Part shown: piece after piece, positions 1 through 9,702 of the stretch
Position numbering within the stretch: position 1 is the stretch's first letter
How the letters are laid out: every line of letters starts with the position of its first letter
NCBI GenBank assembly: GCA_963763885.1
Contig: CAVXQD010000001.1
Span: 992,001-1,056,000, forward strand
Direction: 5' to 3'
Length of the DNA: 64,000 bases
Origin: JANNBN01 sp963763885
GTDB taxonomy: Bacteria > Actinomycetota > Acidimicrobiia > Acidimicrobiales > JANYDT01
The notes under the pieces: model-generated
The model's input: only the letters and a program-made list of their open reading frames with translations
Told to the model about the DNA's origin: nothing
The model's database searches: none
Made by a program: the position numbers and the translations under genes

Positions 1-431
1 TTCATCCGAACCCCTCCGCCCACGGACCCCGGCACGCCAACGGCCCATTCCAGCCCAGTGAGTCCCATCGCAACGGTTTGCCGAGCCAGCACAGGCAGTT
101 TCACCGCTCCCCCGGCGACAACCATGAGCGGGTTCTGCGCTGAGCGTTCGATGGCCTGGAAATCCCCACTCAGCACAACAACACATGCGTCCACGCCGGA
201 GTCGGACACAAGCAGATTTGACCCCTGGCCAATGGTCACAACTGCAAGTCCTTCCGCACCTGCGGCTTGGACAACATGCACCAGTTCATCGACAGTGCGA
301 GGCTCAGCCAGCACAACTGCGGGTCCACCGATCCCAAACGTTGTGTATTCCGAAAGACTGACTTCGGCTCGAACGCGTCCGGACAGGTGCGTTAGGCGCG
401 CCAGCACACGTTCACCCACCGAACCGTTCAC
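1..431 (-). CDS. murB: UDP-N-acetylmuramate dehydrogenase MurB (3' part beyond window)
   Basis: MurB reduces UDP-GlcNAc-enolpyruvate to UDP-MurNAc with FAD and NADPH in the cytoplasm. Only the first 143 codons lie in the window; the C-terminal part is off the left edge. Visible FAD-binding motifs are YTTFGIGGP (29-37), GQGSNLLVSD (68-77) and GLEWAVGVPGSVGGGV (126-141), all standard MurB landmarks. The start is GTG at 431, sharing GTGA with the murC stop, the junction style used throughout this cluster. It is the last visible gene of the minus-strand dcw operon. Confidence 0.93.
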   Translation of the reverse strand, partial: MNGSVGERVLARLTHLSGRVRAEVSLSEYTTFGIGGPAVVLAEPRTVDELVHVVQAAGAEGLAVVTIGQGSNLLVSDSGVDACVVVLSGDFQAIERSAQNPLMVVAGGAVKLPVLARQTVAMGLTGLEWAVGVPGSVGGGVRM

Positions 432-1888
432 CAGTCGGCCCCACCCGCGGCCAACAACCGGCCAGGTAACTCGGTGAGCACTCCGGCGTTCATCGTGAGG
501 AGCAAATCTCCTGCCCGCAATGTAGAACGGAGGAAGTGGTCCAGATCGTCTCGATTTTCGATGAGATGAACCGCTGAATCCGGGTGTGCCGCCTTCACCG
601 CATTCGACACCACGGAGGCATCGATGCCAGGAATCGGCTCCTGCCCCGCTGGGTAGAGCGCCGTGATTACCGTCAGGTCAGCATCAACAAACGAGTCCGC
701 GAAGTCCGCCCCAACGTCGCGAATTCGCGTGAACCGGTGTGGCTCGAACACAGCGATCACGCGTCCCCAGCCACCAGCGCGGGCGGCAGCCAAAACGGTC
801 GACACTTCCGATGGTAAGTGCGCATAGTCGTCTACAAACGTCACGCCGTTCGCTTCGCCCCTGTATTCAAACCGTCGACCGACTCCGGTGAATGAGCCAA
901 GGCCTTGCGCAATTTGACCTGGGTCCGCGCCCATGCGGTGCAACAACGCAAACACTCCGGCTGCGTTTCGAGCATTGTGAAGACCGGGCACTTGCAGATC
1001 CAACTCAGCGATGGTCTCCCCCTGACATGCGATGGCACACCGCGTGCGGAGACCTTCAGCAACTGCGTTGGTGATGCGGTAATCGGCATCGGCAGAAAAT
1101 CCGTACCCGACAATCTGATCCCGACGCGCGCCGTTCGGACCTGCGCCGACACGCTCGATCAGCGCCCGGCACCCCGCGTCGTCGACGCAGAGAGCGCTTG
1201 GACCGTTTCCCTGTTCGACAAAACGGTCGAACGCTGCGCACAAATGCTCCATGTCGCCGTGGAAATCAAGATGATCGGCTTCGATGTTCGTGACAACCGT
1301 GAAGTCAGCGTTGAAACGAAGGAACGAGTTGTCTGACTCGTCGGCCTCTACCACCAAGAGGTCGGACTGTGTCCATTGAACACCGGTCCCGAGACCGTTG
1401 ACCACTCCCCCAACGATGAACGATGGGTCCCAGCCAATTTGTTGGGTGGCGTAGGTCGCCATCGCTGATGTGGTGGTCTTGCCGTGCGTCCCAGACACTG
1501 CCACCACCCTCCTGATTCGGCCAAGCGCCTCCATCACTTCTGGGCGTCCGGCGACCGGGATGGATCTGCGCAGCGCTTCGTCAAGTTCGACGTTTCCTGG
1601 CTTGACCGCTGTTGACACCACCACCAGATCAGGATCGCCAAGGTGGGCGGCATCGTGACCGACGTGGATGGTGAATCCATCTGCGCGTAGCTGGTCTACG
1701 GCGTCCGACTGCGTCTGATCACTGCCGGAAACCTGCCATCCAAGCGATCGCAGAATGCGACAAATGGCGTTCATCGCGGCCCCGCCGGCTGCGATTACGT
1801 GCGCACGTCCGGGAGGTACGGCGCCGGAAAGGTCTGGGACAACCCTTCCTGCCTCGCCACCTCTCAGGATCAATGGAACATCAGCCAT
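428..1888 (-). CDS. murC: UDP-N-acetylmuramate--L-alanine ligase MurC
   Basis: MurC adds L-alanine to UDP-MurNAc with ATP, the first amino-acid step of peptidoglycan precursor synthesis. The product is 486 aa from ATG 1888, which overlaps the ftsW stop by 8 bases and has a GGGGA-like ribosome site upstream; the frame stays open further upstream, but that would run far into ftsW. The Mur ligase P-loop GTHGKTT is at 133-139, with EADESD and NIEADHLDFHGD in the central domain. The N-terminal glycine loop reads AAGGAAMNAI rather than the usual GIGGxGMS, a small oddity. The 3' end shares GTGA with murB. Confidence 0.96.
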   Translation of the reverse strand: MADVPLILRGGEAGRVVPDLSGAVPPGRAHVIAAGGAAMNAICRILRSLGWQVSGSDQTQSDAVDQLRADGFTIHVGHDAAHLGDPDLVVVSTAVKPGNVELDEALRRSIPVAGRPEVMEALGRIRRVVAVSGTHGKTTTSAMATYATQQIGWDPSFIVGGVVNGLGTGVQWTQSDLLVVEADESDNSFLRFNADFTVVTNIEADHLDFHGDMEHLCAAFDRFVEQGNGPSALCVDDAGCRALIERVGAGPNGARRDQIVGYGFSADADYRITNAVAEGLRTRCAIACQGETIAELDLQVPGLHNARNAAGVFALLHRMGADPGQIAQGLGSFTGVGRRFEYRGEANGVTFVDDYAHLPSEVSTVLAAARAGGWGRVIAVFEPHRFTRIRDVGADFADSFVDADLTVITALYPAGQEPIPGIDASVVSNAVKAAHPDSAVHLIENRDDLDHFLRSTLRAGDLLLTMNAGVLTELPGRLLAAGGADW

Positions 1889-3131
1889 GAACCGATCCCC
1901 GCATTGACGGGTGAGGAACTTTGGTCCGCCGGCGGTCCGATCCTCTCCGAGCGATGTCCAACAACACGCCAAGCGCTGTCATGAGAGAAACGAACGCCGT
2001 CCCACCCTGAGACACGAATGGGAGCGGAACGCCTGTCACCGGAGCAAGTCCCGTTACGGCCGCGATGTTCGCGAACGCCTGGGACGTGATCCAGCCGGTG
2101 ATGCCGAAAGCAACCAGCCGCGAAAATCGATCAGGAGCGCGCATAGCAATTCGGACTCCGAGGACGGCAAACGCGCCGAACAGCGCAACCACAACGGCCG
2201 CACCGATGAGCCCAACTTCTTCCGTGATGACAGAGAAAATGAAGTCGGTGTGAGCGTTTGGCAGAAAACCCCACTTCGACTTGCTGGCGCCGATTCCTAC
2301 GCCGAACAGCCCACCTGCCTGAATCCCAGCAAGCGAACGCCTGATGTGGAACCCAGCCTCTGATTGCGGGTTGATGAACGCAGTGACCCGGTCCCATTGG
2401 TACTCGTTCATGTGCAGGCTGAACGCTGCTAACACCCCACCCCCAAGCGTTGTCGTGCCCAACCAACGGCCGTTGATATCGCCGGTAAACAACACCGCCA
2501 AGGCAGCAGCGGCAATGACGCAGGTGGTGCCAAGGTCTGGCTGCAGTGCCACCAAAGCGATGGGAATTCCCGCGCACGGCGCGAGATATTTGACCGCAAC
2601 CCGCCAGTCACGGAAATCGAGCCGAAGGCTGAGCATGTGGGCGAGCGCCGTCACAACAGCCAGTTTGGCGAGCTCTGAAGGCTGGATCTCGAACGAGGCA
2701 GGGCCGATCCAGCGAACTGAGCCATTCCGAGTAACTCCGAGAGGCGTAAATCGCACCGCCATCAACAGCAAGACCGTCGCGCCCCAAAGCACTGCCCAAC
2801 TCTTACGGAGAAACTCCACGCCGAGGATGGAGACAACCACGAGCGAGACGAGGCCGAGGGCTTCCCATTGAAGCTGACGGAGGAAGACGCCCCACACGCT
2901 CTTGGTGGTGCTCAATGAATGGACACTCGACGCGGAGAGGACAAACACAAGGCCGATCAACGTCAGCAAACCACAGATGGCTAAGAGCAGAACGGACTCT
3001 GAGTTCCAGTGACGACCTGTCGTCCGCTGCACCGTTGGCATAACGAGCGCCACCCGGTTCTGCGTTCCGCCACGCAAGGGTTCCCGGCGCTGACGTTGCG
3101 AACTAGGTGTTCCATCAATTACTGAAGTCAT
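1881..3131 (-). CDS. ftsW: Peptidoglycan glycosyltransferase FtsW (SEDS family)
   Basis: FtsW is the SEDS-family septal glycan polymerase that works with the class B penicillin-binding protein FtsI. The 416 aa product has a short polar N-terminus and then about ten hydrophobic segments. The SEDS loops are present, including a VRWIGPASFEIQPSELAK stretch near residue 140 and a PFVSQGGTAF stretch near residue 370. Its ATG at 3131 overlaps the mraY stop as ATGA. It follows mraY directly, with no murD between, and is followed directly by murC, with no murG between, which is unusual for actinobacteria. Confidence 0.96.
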   Translation of the reverse strand: MTSVIDGTPSSQRQRREPLRGGTQNRVALVMPTVQRTTGRHWNSESVLLLAICGLLTLIGLVFVLSASSVHSLSTTKSVWGVFLRQLQWEALGLVSLVVVSILGVEFLRKSWAVLWGATVLLLMAVRFTPLGVTRNGSVRWIGPASFEIQPSELAKLAVVTALAHMLSLRLDFRDWRVAVKYLAPCAGIPIALVALQPDLGTTCVIAAAALAVLFTGDINGRWLGTTTLGGGVLAAFSLHMNEYQWDRVTAFINPQSEAGFHIRRSLAGIQAGGLFGVGIGASKSKWGFLPNAHTDFIFSVITEEVGLIGAAVVVALFGAFAVLGVRIAMRAPDRFSRLVAFGITGWITSQAFANIAAVTGLAPVTGVPLPFVSQGGTAFVSLMTALGVLLDIARRGSDRRRTKVPHPSMRGSVHG

Positions 3132-4171
3132 GGGCGTGTTCCTGCCGGAAGCGAGATGAAGTCGGCGAAGAAAATGCCCAAGCCGGAGAAGACGAGGATC
3201 ATCGCGATGATCCAGAAACGAATCGTGACGGTGGTTTCCGGCCAGCCTTTGAGTTCGAAGTGGTGATGGATTGGCGCCATCCGAAAGATGCGCTTCTTGT
3301 TGAATAGGTGGAACGAACCAACCTGCAAGATCACAGACACCGTCTCGATGACAAACAATCCGCCGATTACCGGGAGCAGCAGGGGCGTGTAGGTCAGGAC
3401 CGCGATTGCACCGAATGCTGACCCGATCGCAAGCGAACCCACGTCACCCATGAAGATTCGCGCTGGGGCGGCGTTCCACCACCAAAAGCCAAGGCACGCT
3501 CCAACCATCGCCGACGCAATAACCGCGAGGTCCAGCGCCTGGTCAACTTTGTAGATCGCAGGATTACGGAACATCCAGAAGCACATCAGTGTGTATGCGC
3601 CGAAGGAATACACAGAGGTACCGGCCGCGAGACCATCCATACCGTCCGTAAGGTTCACGGCGTTAGAGAAGCCATAGACCAACACGATTGCCAACAGCAT
3701 GAACAGCAACGTGGGAATTTTCCATCCGGGGTTGCTCATCCGAGTGAAGCCGATACGTGGTGCAAGATCGGTTTTGAGATCTGCGATCGCCACGAAGATG
3801 GCAGCCACAGCAAGTTGCCCGCCAGACTTTGCCTTCTTGTTGAGTCCAAGACTCCGCTTCCGGCGCACCTTGATCCAATCGTCGGCAAACCCAACTGCAC
3901 CTGCACCGACAAAAGCCCACACCACTGCGAGCCCGCCGAAGCTGAAGGGAAGTTCGGAACGAAAATGGGGTGCGACGTAGCCGGAAAGCGCGCCGATCAC
4001 GATCATGATCCCGCCCATGGTTGGCGTGCCCTTTTTCAACTGCTGTTCAGCCGACAGTTCTTCACGAATCGGCTGGCCGATCCCTTGCGCAAAAAGCCAT
4101 CGCATCAAGAACGGCATCCCGAACAGCGTGACGAGAAACGCAACGATCCCGGCGACAGCGAGGTTGATCAT
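3128..4171 (-). CDS. mraY: Phospho-N-acetylmuramoyl-pentapeptide-transferase MraY
   Basis: MraY transfers phospho-MurNAc-pentapeptide from UDP to undecaprenyl phosphate, making lipid I at the inner membrane face. The 347 aa product is polytopic and of normal family length. It carries the catalytic motifs FADDWIKV, NAVNLTDGMDGLAAG, FMGDVGSLAIG and the C-terminal MAPIHHHFE histidine motif. It lies between murF and ftsW and overlaps both by four bases (ATGA). Confidence 0.97.
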   Translation of the reverse strand: MINLAVAGIVAFLVTLFGMPFLMRWLFAQGIGQPIREELSAEQQLKKGTPTMGGIMIVIGALSGYVAPHFRSELPFSFGGLAVVWAFVGAGAVGFADDWIKVRRKRSLGLNKKAKSGGQLAVAAIFVAIADLKTDLAPRIGFTRMSNPGWKIPTLLFMLLAIVLVYGFSNAVNLTDGMDGLAAGTSVYSFGAYTLMCFWMFRNPAIYKVDQALDLAVIASAMVGACLGFWWWNAAPARIFMGDVGSLAIGSAFGAIAVLTYTPLLLPVIGGLFVIETVSVILQVGSFHLFNKKRIFRMAPIHHHFELKGWPETTVTIRFWIIAMILVFSGLGIFFADFISLPAGTRP

Positions 4172-5559
4172 CGGTGTTCCTTCTGTTCGGTGTCGGTGTC
4201 GCGGGTTGTTCCGCTTGTTAGTGCGTGCGCGACACGCTCGAGCCCAGCCATCCGGCTCCCTTTCACGAGGACAACATCACCCTCACCCAGTCCAAGCGAG
4301 GCCAGCAACGGTTGGACCGCATCAACTGACGCCACGAAATGATCCGCTCCGACATACAACGCTTGATCCACCGCAACAACGACGTCGATCGACAGTTTGT
4401 GGGCCATCTCCACGATGGCGGCGTGCGCGGGGCCGGCATGTTCGCCGAGTTCAGCCATGGTGCCAACGACAGCGACCTTGCGTCGCCCAGGCATTGTGGC
4501 CAATGCTCGGAGCGCGGCGGCCATGGATTGGTCATTGGCGTTATACGCGTCGTTGATGATGGTCGCACCCGAACTGGCTCGACCTATCTCCATCCGCCAC
4601 GGGGACATCGCAGTCGTCGCCAGGCCTTCAGCCACCTCGGGGAGCGAGGCTCCTGCAGCGAGGGCTGCGGCGGCGGCGGCCAAGGCATTGAGCACCTGGT
4701 GCTCACCTCGAGCTTGCAGCCGAATGTCGGCGCTACCCCACGGAGATCGCAGCGTGAAGGATCCGCGGAGGACATCGTCCAAGACGAGACTTTCTGCGAC
4801 AACATCGGCCGCAGTGGGGAAGAGTCCAAACGTCAAGACCTTGGCGTCGGTCAGCGCGGCGTGCCTTGGCATGGACGGGTCCGCTGCGTTCAGTACTGCC
4901 GTGCCCGAAGCCGGTAGCGACTGGATCAGTTCACCCTTGGCCCGGACGATGCCGTCGGGTCCGTCGTACATGCCAAGGTGGGCTGTACCCACGTTGGTCA
5001 CGACACCGATGGAGGGCCGCGCCAACTCACAGAGGCTTGCCACGTGGCCAAGTCCTCGAGCACCCATTTCGACCACAACGGCCCAAGCGGCATCGGGTGA
5101 ATTCAACAGCGTCAGCGGCGCGCCGATTTCGTTGTTGTACGACTTTTCGCTGGCGCCGGAAGGACCATGGGCGACAAGAATCGCACGCAACAGATCCTTG
5201 GTCGAGGTCTTCCCACTCGATCCAGTGACACCGACGACGACGGTTCCCCACGCATCCATGCGTTTCCGAGCGTCTTGAGCAAGCTGCTCAAGCGCGCGAA
5301 ACGTGTCCGGGACAAGGATCGCTCCCTGGCGAACGTCAGGTTTCGAAGTGAACCAAGCAACGGCGCCGCGGCTGATTGCTGTATCGACGAAATCATGCCC
5401 ATCGCGTTCTGCAATCAGCGGCACGAACAAGTCCCCGGCCGCGACGTCTCGGGAGTCGGTCCGGACTCCGGTAATGGCTGACCGTTCGAATGGCGCTTCT
5501 GCACGGACAAGTGCTGCACCGTCAACGGCCGCCGCGATTTCAGCGAGGCGGTACTTCAT
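4168..5559 (-). CDS. murF: UDP-MurNAc-tripeptide--D-Ala-D-Ala ligase MurF
   Basis: MurF adds D-Ala-D-Ala to UDP-MurNAc-tripeptide, completing the pentapeptide precursor. The 463 aa product starts at ATG 5559, overlapping the murE stop as ATGA; the frame stays open upstream, but that stretch lies inside murE. The N-terminal domain has TDSRDVAAGDLFVPL, the ATP loop GSSGKTS is at 113-119, and NDAYNANDQSM marks the C-terminal domain. The length is typical. The stop overlaps the mraY start. Confidence 0.96.
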   Translation of the reverse strand: MKYRLAEIAAAVDGAALVRAEAPFERSAITGVRTDSRDVAAGDLFVPLIAERDGHDFVDTAISRGAVAWFTSKPDVRQGAILVPDTFRALEQLAQDARKRMDAWGTVVVGVTGSSGKTSTKDLLRAILVAHGPSGASEKSYNNEIGAPLTLLNSPDAAWAVVVEMGARGLGHVASLCELARPSIGVVTNVGTAHLGMYDGPDGIVRAKGELIQSLPASGTAVLNAADPSMPRHAALTDAKVLTFGLFPTAADVVAESLVLDDVLRGSFTLRSPWGSADIRLQARGEHQVLNALAAAAAALAAGASLPEVAEGLATTAMSPWRMEIGRASSGATIINDAYNANDQSMAAALRALATMPGRRKVAVVGTMAELGEHAGPAHAAIVEMAHKLSIDVVVAVDQALYVGADHFVASVDAVQPLLASLGLGEGDVVLVKGSRMAGLERVAHALTSGTTRDTDTEQKEHR

Positions 5560-7022
5560 CGGCTGCCTCTGGCATCGAGAATTTCCCGAGCGACCACCCG
5601 GTCGTCGAACGGAGTCACGACACCCTTGACGTCCTGTCCCTGCTCGTGTCCTTTGCCAGCGATCACCACGACGTCGCCATCGGACGCAGCAGCCAGTGCT
5701 TCCTCGATGGCAGCACGGCGGTCGGCGATTACCGTGACCTCGGCTTCGTGATGCACGGGAATACCTGAAATCACGTCGGCGATGATTGCGTTTGGTTCCT
5801 CGGACCGGGGATTGTCTGACGTCACCACGACCACGTTGCACAGGCTGACCGCGGCCGCACCCATCAACGGACGCTTGGTCTTGTCCCTGTCTCCCCCGCA
5901 CCCAAAAACACAAAACAGTTTCCGTCCCGGCGGCGTCATGGAACGTGCTGATTCAAGCACCCGGATCAAGCCATCAGGCGTATGTGCGTAGTCAACGATC
6001 ACGGCGAACGATTGCCCGGCGACAACTGGTTCGAACCGACCGGACACCAACGAACGACCAAGGCCATCGGCGATGGTCTCATCTGAGATACCGAGGTGCT
6101 TTGCCGCCGCTGCCGCGGCCAACGCGTTGGAGACGCTGAAACGGCCACCGACATGGAGCGTGACTGGAACGCCCCGGAGTGTGAACGTGCTGACGACTCC
6201 CGTTTCGAGATTCTCTGCCTGGGCAATCGAGAACATTTCCGTTGGGATAGACGCTGCGTCAGACAGCAAGCGACCACGGGGATCGTCAGCGTTTACAACA
6301 GCGTGTGACGCGTACTCGGGGGTGAACAATTGCGCTTTCGCGCGAAAGTAAGCCTCCATATTTCCGTGGAAATCAAGGTGGTCCTGACTCAGGTTCGTGA
6401 AAACGGCGACAGCGAACCGCATCCCCGCCACTCGGCCCAGCACCAATGCGTGAGACGTCACCTCCATCACTACATGGGTGACACCGTCGGTCACGAACTC
6501 TGCCAGACGCTCATGCAGGTCCGTTGATTCCGGTGTGGTGCGGGTCTGAGTCAGGGTGCCAAGCACCTCGGCCTTGTACCCTCCCGCCAGGAGAATGTCG
6601 GTCAGCATATGGGCCGTCGAGGTCTTGCCGTTCGTGCCGGTAACACCAATCATCGTCAGTCGTTCAGACGGGTAGCCGTGAACGGAGGCCGCAACGTGGC
6701 CCATCGTGCTGCGCACGTCCGCAACCACCAACTGAGGCACCTCTGGATGTGTAGCTACGGGGTGCTCCACCAGCAGAGCAACTGCTCCGGCGTCCACTGC
6801 CGCCTGCGCAAAACCGTGTCCATCGGACTTGAGACCTGGAACGCAACAAAACAGCCAGCCTGGTTGAACCTCGCGTGAATCGTGCGTGCAACCTGCCAAT
6901 TGGACGTCGGCCGATGATGTGGCGGGCGAAGGGCGATCGGCAGCCGACGCCTCGACGACACTGACATTGCGGCTCCGGACGTCAGCAATGACTTCGTCCA
7001 ACGAACGCGTCGCCATGATCAC
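5556..7022 (-). CDS. murE: UDP-MurNAc-L-Ala-D-Glu--2,6-diaminopimelate ligase MurE
   Basis: MurE adds the third stem-peptide residue. The 488 aa protein has the P-loop GTNGKTS (129-135), NLSQDHLDFHG (210-220), YAHTPD (345-350) and DNPR at 403-406. DNPR is the signature of the meso-diaminopimelate-adding enzyme, so the wall is predicted to be A1-gamma type. The start at 7022 shares ATGA with ftsI; a second ATG two codons in is equally possible. Confidence 0.96.
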   Translation of the reverse strand: MIMATRSLDEVIADVRSRNVSVVEASAADRPSPATSSADVQLAGCTHDSREVQPGWLFCCVPGLKSDGHGFAQAAVDAGAVALLVEHPVATHPEVPQLVVADVRSTMGHVAASVHGYPSERLTMIGVTGTNGKTSTAHMLTDILLAGGYKAEVLGTLTQTRTTPESTDLHERLAEFVTDGVTHVVMEVTSHALVLGRVAGMRFAVAVFTNLSQDHLDFHGNMEAYFRAKAQLFTPEYASHAVVNADDPRGRLLSDAASIPTEMFSIAQAENLETGVVSTFTLRGVPVTLHVGGRFSVSNALAAAAAAKHLGISDETIADGLGRSLVSGRFEPVVAGQSFAVIVDYAHTPDGLIRVLESARSMTPPGRKLFCVFGCGGDRDKTKRPLMGAAAVSLCNVVVVTSDNPRSEEPNAIIADVISGIPVHHEAEVTVIADRRAAIEEALAAASDGDVVVIAGKGHEQGQDVKGVVTPFDDRVVAREILDARGSR

Positions 7023-9700
7023 TGCCCAACCTTTGTCACGGCATTACCAGCAATGCCAACGGCGCCGGTTTCAGCTGCTGGTTCGGGTGAGGCTTCCTGC
7101 GCCGAAGTCTGTGCAGCGGTACTGGCGTCCGCCGTCGCATCCGATGGCGTTTTGCGCGCTGCGACCCCGCTGACGGTGGAACCAGAAGAGGTGCCCACTT
7201 CAGCGCCGGACTTTGCTTTCGTTCTTGCTTCCGTCTTAACTTCCCTCTTGACTTCCGTCTTGACTTCCGTCTTTGCCACGGATTTGGACGACACCGGTTT
7301 TGACGACGCTTGCGAAACTGGGACCGAACCGGGGACTGAACCGGGGACCGAACCGGGGACTGAACTTGGCGGGATGACTTCGCCGGTCAGCGGATCGATC
7401 TGTTCGGGGATAGGTCGGGCCGGGGCAACTGCGTGCCGGGTCGGATCATTCACCGCGCGCAGCTCAGGAGTAACAAGAACCTGCGAAGCGCTGCTTGCGT
7501 CACCCGTCTCGCGTTGCGGGGCAATTCGATAACGCTGAGCGGTAACCCTCACCATGTCTGCAAAAACAGGCGCTGCTGTTAACCCGCCGTACTCCTCGTA
7601 TGGCTCGTCGAGGATCACCAGGATGGACAACTTTGGAGCCGCAGCTGGATAGAAGCCGGCGAAGCTTGCTACGTACGCCGTCTCCGAATAGGTGCCCTTC
7701 TCCGCCTTCTGCGCCGTTCCCGTCTTTCCGGCTACCTCGTACCCGCTCACCTTTGCCCGTTTGCCCGTACCGACGCGCACCACATCGGCGAGGATCGAAC
7801 GGACTTCGGCTGCGGTCTCGCTGCGGACGACCCGACGCCTTTGCACGGGCTGTTCGGTACGAGTTCCGTCAGCGGCAATTGAGGCCGTGACCAACCGAGG
7901 GGTGACATACGTTCCGTCCGCAGCGAGCGAGTTCATCGCGGCCAACATCTGAACTGGAGAGACAGAAATTCCTTGCCCGATTGGCACAGTTCCTATGTCG
8001 ACGCCAGACCAGTCCTTCACGTCGCGCATAATGCCAGGCGATTCGCTCTTCGGGTCAGCAATGCCGGTCTTTGCTCCAAACCCGAATTGCTTCAGGTTTG
8101 CGTTCACAGCTTCCGGTCCGAGCTTGCGCGCCACAGTGATGGTTCCGACGTTGGAGGAGTTCACCAAAATGTCTCGGACTGACCAGTACTGCGCTTTGTG
8201 TGGAGTGTCGTCCTTAAACCGCTTCTGTTCCTTCTTGAACTTCATGATGAGGTGATCTTGCACATTGAAACGGGTCTCGGTTGTGACCGTGCCTGAGTCC
8301 AGCGCTGCGGCCATCGTGAACGGTTTCATTGTGGAGCCCGGTTCGTAAGTGTCGATAACACCCGCGTTGTAGCCCTTTGATTCGATTTCCCCGGTTTTCG
8401 GATCGACTCGCATGGCGACTGACGCCAAGAGGTCGCCTGTTTCAACGTCCATCACGCCGACGTAACCACCAACTGCGCCATACGTCTGCAGCGCCCGGCG
8501 CAAGTTCTGTTCGGTTTGGTACTGCAGCGAGCGATCCACCGAGAGCACAAACGACTTCCCCTTTTGTGAGGGGACAAGCCGCCGATTAGGCGACGGGATT
8601 TCACGGTTGCCGGGTCCGCGTTCTGTGAGTAGTTCTCCGGGCACGCCGGTGAGCTCTTTGTCCAGCAACTTCTCCAAACCGCTGCGACCTGTGAGATCGT
8701 CCACGGTGTCGCCAGCTGAAGTCTTGGTGTTGCTGACCTGTACTGATCCAACAAGTCCACGCATGATGTCCCCGTCCGGGTACACCCGCCGTGGCCGGTC
8801 GTTCACCGTGATCAGGGTTTGCTTCATGTCTCGGATTCGACGCGCGTCGGCCGCTGAGATGCCCTTCTTCAGTGCAACCCAATGGGAGCCGACGGAAACT
8901 TTTTCGGCCATCTCGGCAGCGTTCAGACCCAGCACAGCACTAACTGCATCCAAGTCCTTCTGGAGGCCAGCTCGATCCTTGGGTCCCCACGAGGTCAGAC
9001 CGTTACTCACACCAATCGCGTCGACGAATACATCACCCACCGAGTCATTCACTGCGAGCGGCTGGCCAGTGCGGTCCAACAAATCGCCACGTGCAGCCGA
9101 CAGGACCTGGCGACGTTCGGTTGCGATCCCATTTCCTTCACCGGCCATTTGCAACTGCGCGACACGACCCGTCACGACAAGCGAGAGAACAATCACCGAG
9201 ACGCTCATTACCCCGGGGCGACCTCGCCACCAACGTATGGACGGCGGGGTACCGACACTCGCTTGAGAACCCCGAGTGAACGTGTCTGTAACGGTACGAG
9301 GAGCGCGGTCGAATTCCCCCAATGGTGCGCTTGGGCGCGGCTCGCGTTCGCGTAGCGAAGTCTTCTTGGTGCGATTTGCGGGACGCGTCAAAGGTCCGAC
9401 GTGAGGAGCAGATTCCGAAGCACCTCTGATTGGACGGGCTGAACGAGCCGCGTGTGGCTGAATGGGCGGCCGTGATCGGCTGGGTCGTCCATCGGCTGGA
9501 CGCGCCCCGGTTGGACGCGCCTCGGTTGGACTCGCCTTGTTGGAACGGACCTGCTGAGTGGGGGCCGGTTTGGAACGCGTTTGGCTGGGACGCGCATGGC
9601 CGGACCGTGCGCCGTCGGACCCGCCATGGCTCGACCGCGGCGGAAGTGAGCGCGGCGCGAAGGAGCGCGATGGGGCCGAGGTACGGCCTTCGAAACCCAC
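7019..9700 (-). CDS. ftsI: Septal penicillin-binding protein FtsI/PBP2b with long tails
   Basis: This is the septal transpeptidase that crosslinks peptidoglycan with FtsW. The 893 aa product starts with GTG at 9700, two bases after the upstream gene. It has a basic Pro/Ser/Arg cytoplasmic tail (1-160), one membrane segment (about 164-183), a PBP dimerisation domain and a transpeptidase domain with STMK (456-459), SSN (515-517) and KTGT (659-662). From about 740 a low-complexity periplasmic tail carries SVPG repeats and KTEVK-like repeats encoded by 12-bp tandem DNA repeats. Mycobacterial PbpB is near 680 aa, so both ends are extended. The tails could mediate divisome contacts; that is inference. 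Confidence 0.94.
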   Translation of the reverse strand: MGFEGRTSAPSRSFAPRSLPPRSSHGGSDGARSGHARPSQTRSKPAPTQQVRSNKASPTEARPTGARPADGRPSRSRPPIQPHAARSARPIRGASESAPHVGPLTRPANRTKKTSLREREPRPSAPLGEFDRAPRTVTDTFTRGSQASVGTPPSIRWWRGRPGVMSVSVIVLSLVVTGRVAQLQMAGEGNGIATERRQVLSAARGDLLDRTGQPLAVNDSVGDVFVDAIGVSNGLTSWGPKDRAGLQKDLDAVSAVLGLNAAEMAEKVSVGSHWVALKKGISAADARRIRDMKQTLITVNDRPRRVYPDGDIMRGLVGSVQVSNTKTSAGDTVDDLTGRSGLEKLLDKELTGVPGELLTERGPGNREIPSPNRRLVPSQKGKSFVLSVDRSLQYQTEQNLRRALQTYGAVGGYVGVMDVETGDLLASVAMRVDPKTGEIESKGYNAGVIDTYEPGSTMKPFTMAAALDSGTVTTETRFNVQDHLIMKFKKEQKRFKDDTPHKAQYWSVRDILVNSSNVGTITVARKLGPEAVNANLKQFGFGAKTGIADPKSESPGIMRDVKDWSGVDIGTVPIGQGISVSPVQMLAAMNSLAADGTYVTPRLVTASIAADGTRTEQPVQRRRVVRSETAAEVRSILADVVRVGTGKRAKVSGYEVAGKTGTAQKAEKGTYSETAYVASFAGFYPAAAPKLSILVILDEPYEEYGGLTAAPVFADMVRVTAQRYRIAPQRETGDASSASQVLVTPELRAVNDPTRHAVAPARPIPEQIDPLTGEVIPPSSVPGSVPGSVPGSVPVSQASSKPVSSKSVAKTEVKTEVKREVKTEARTKAKSGAEVGTSSGSTVSGVAARKTPSDATADASTAAQTSAQEASPEPAAETGAVGIAGNAVTKVGQ
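7320..7367. repeat. 12-bp tandem repeat in the ftsI 3' region
   Basis: Four copies of a 12-bp unit, GGGACCGAACCG or the variant GGGACTGAACCG (+ strand), encode the SVPG repeat in the FtsI C-terminal tail. A second short tandem stretch based on CTTGACTTCCGT lies at about 7226-7275 and encodes the KTEVK-like repeat. Both keep the reading frame, so copy number could change without breaking the protein. Confidence 0.8.
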
Positions 9701-9702
9701 GA

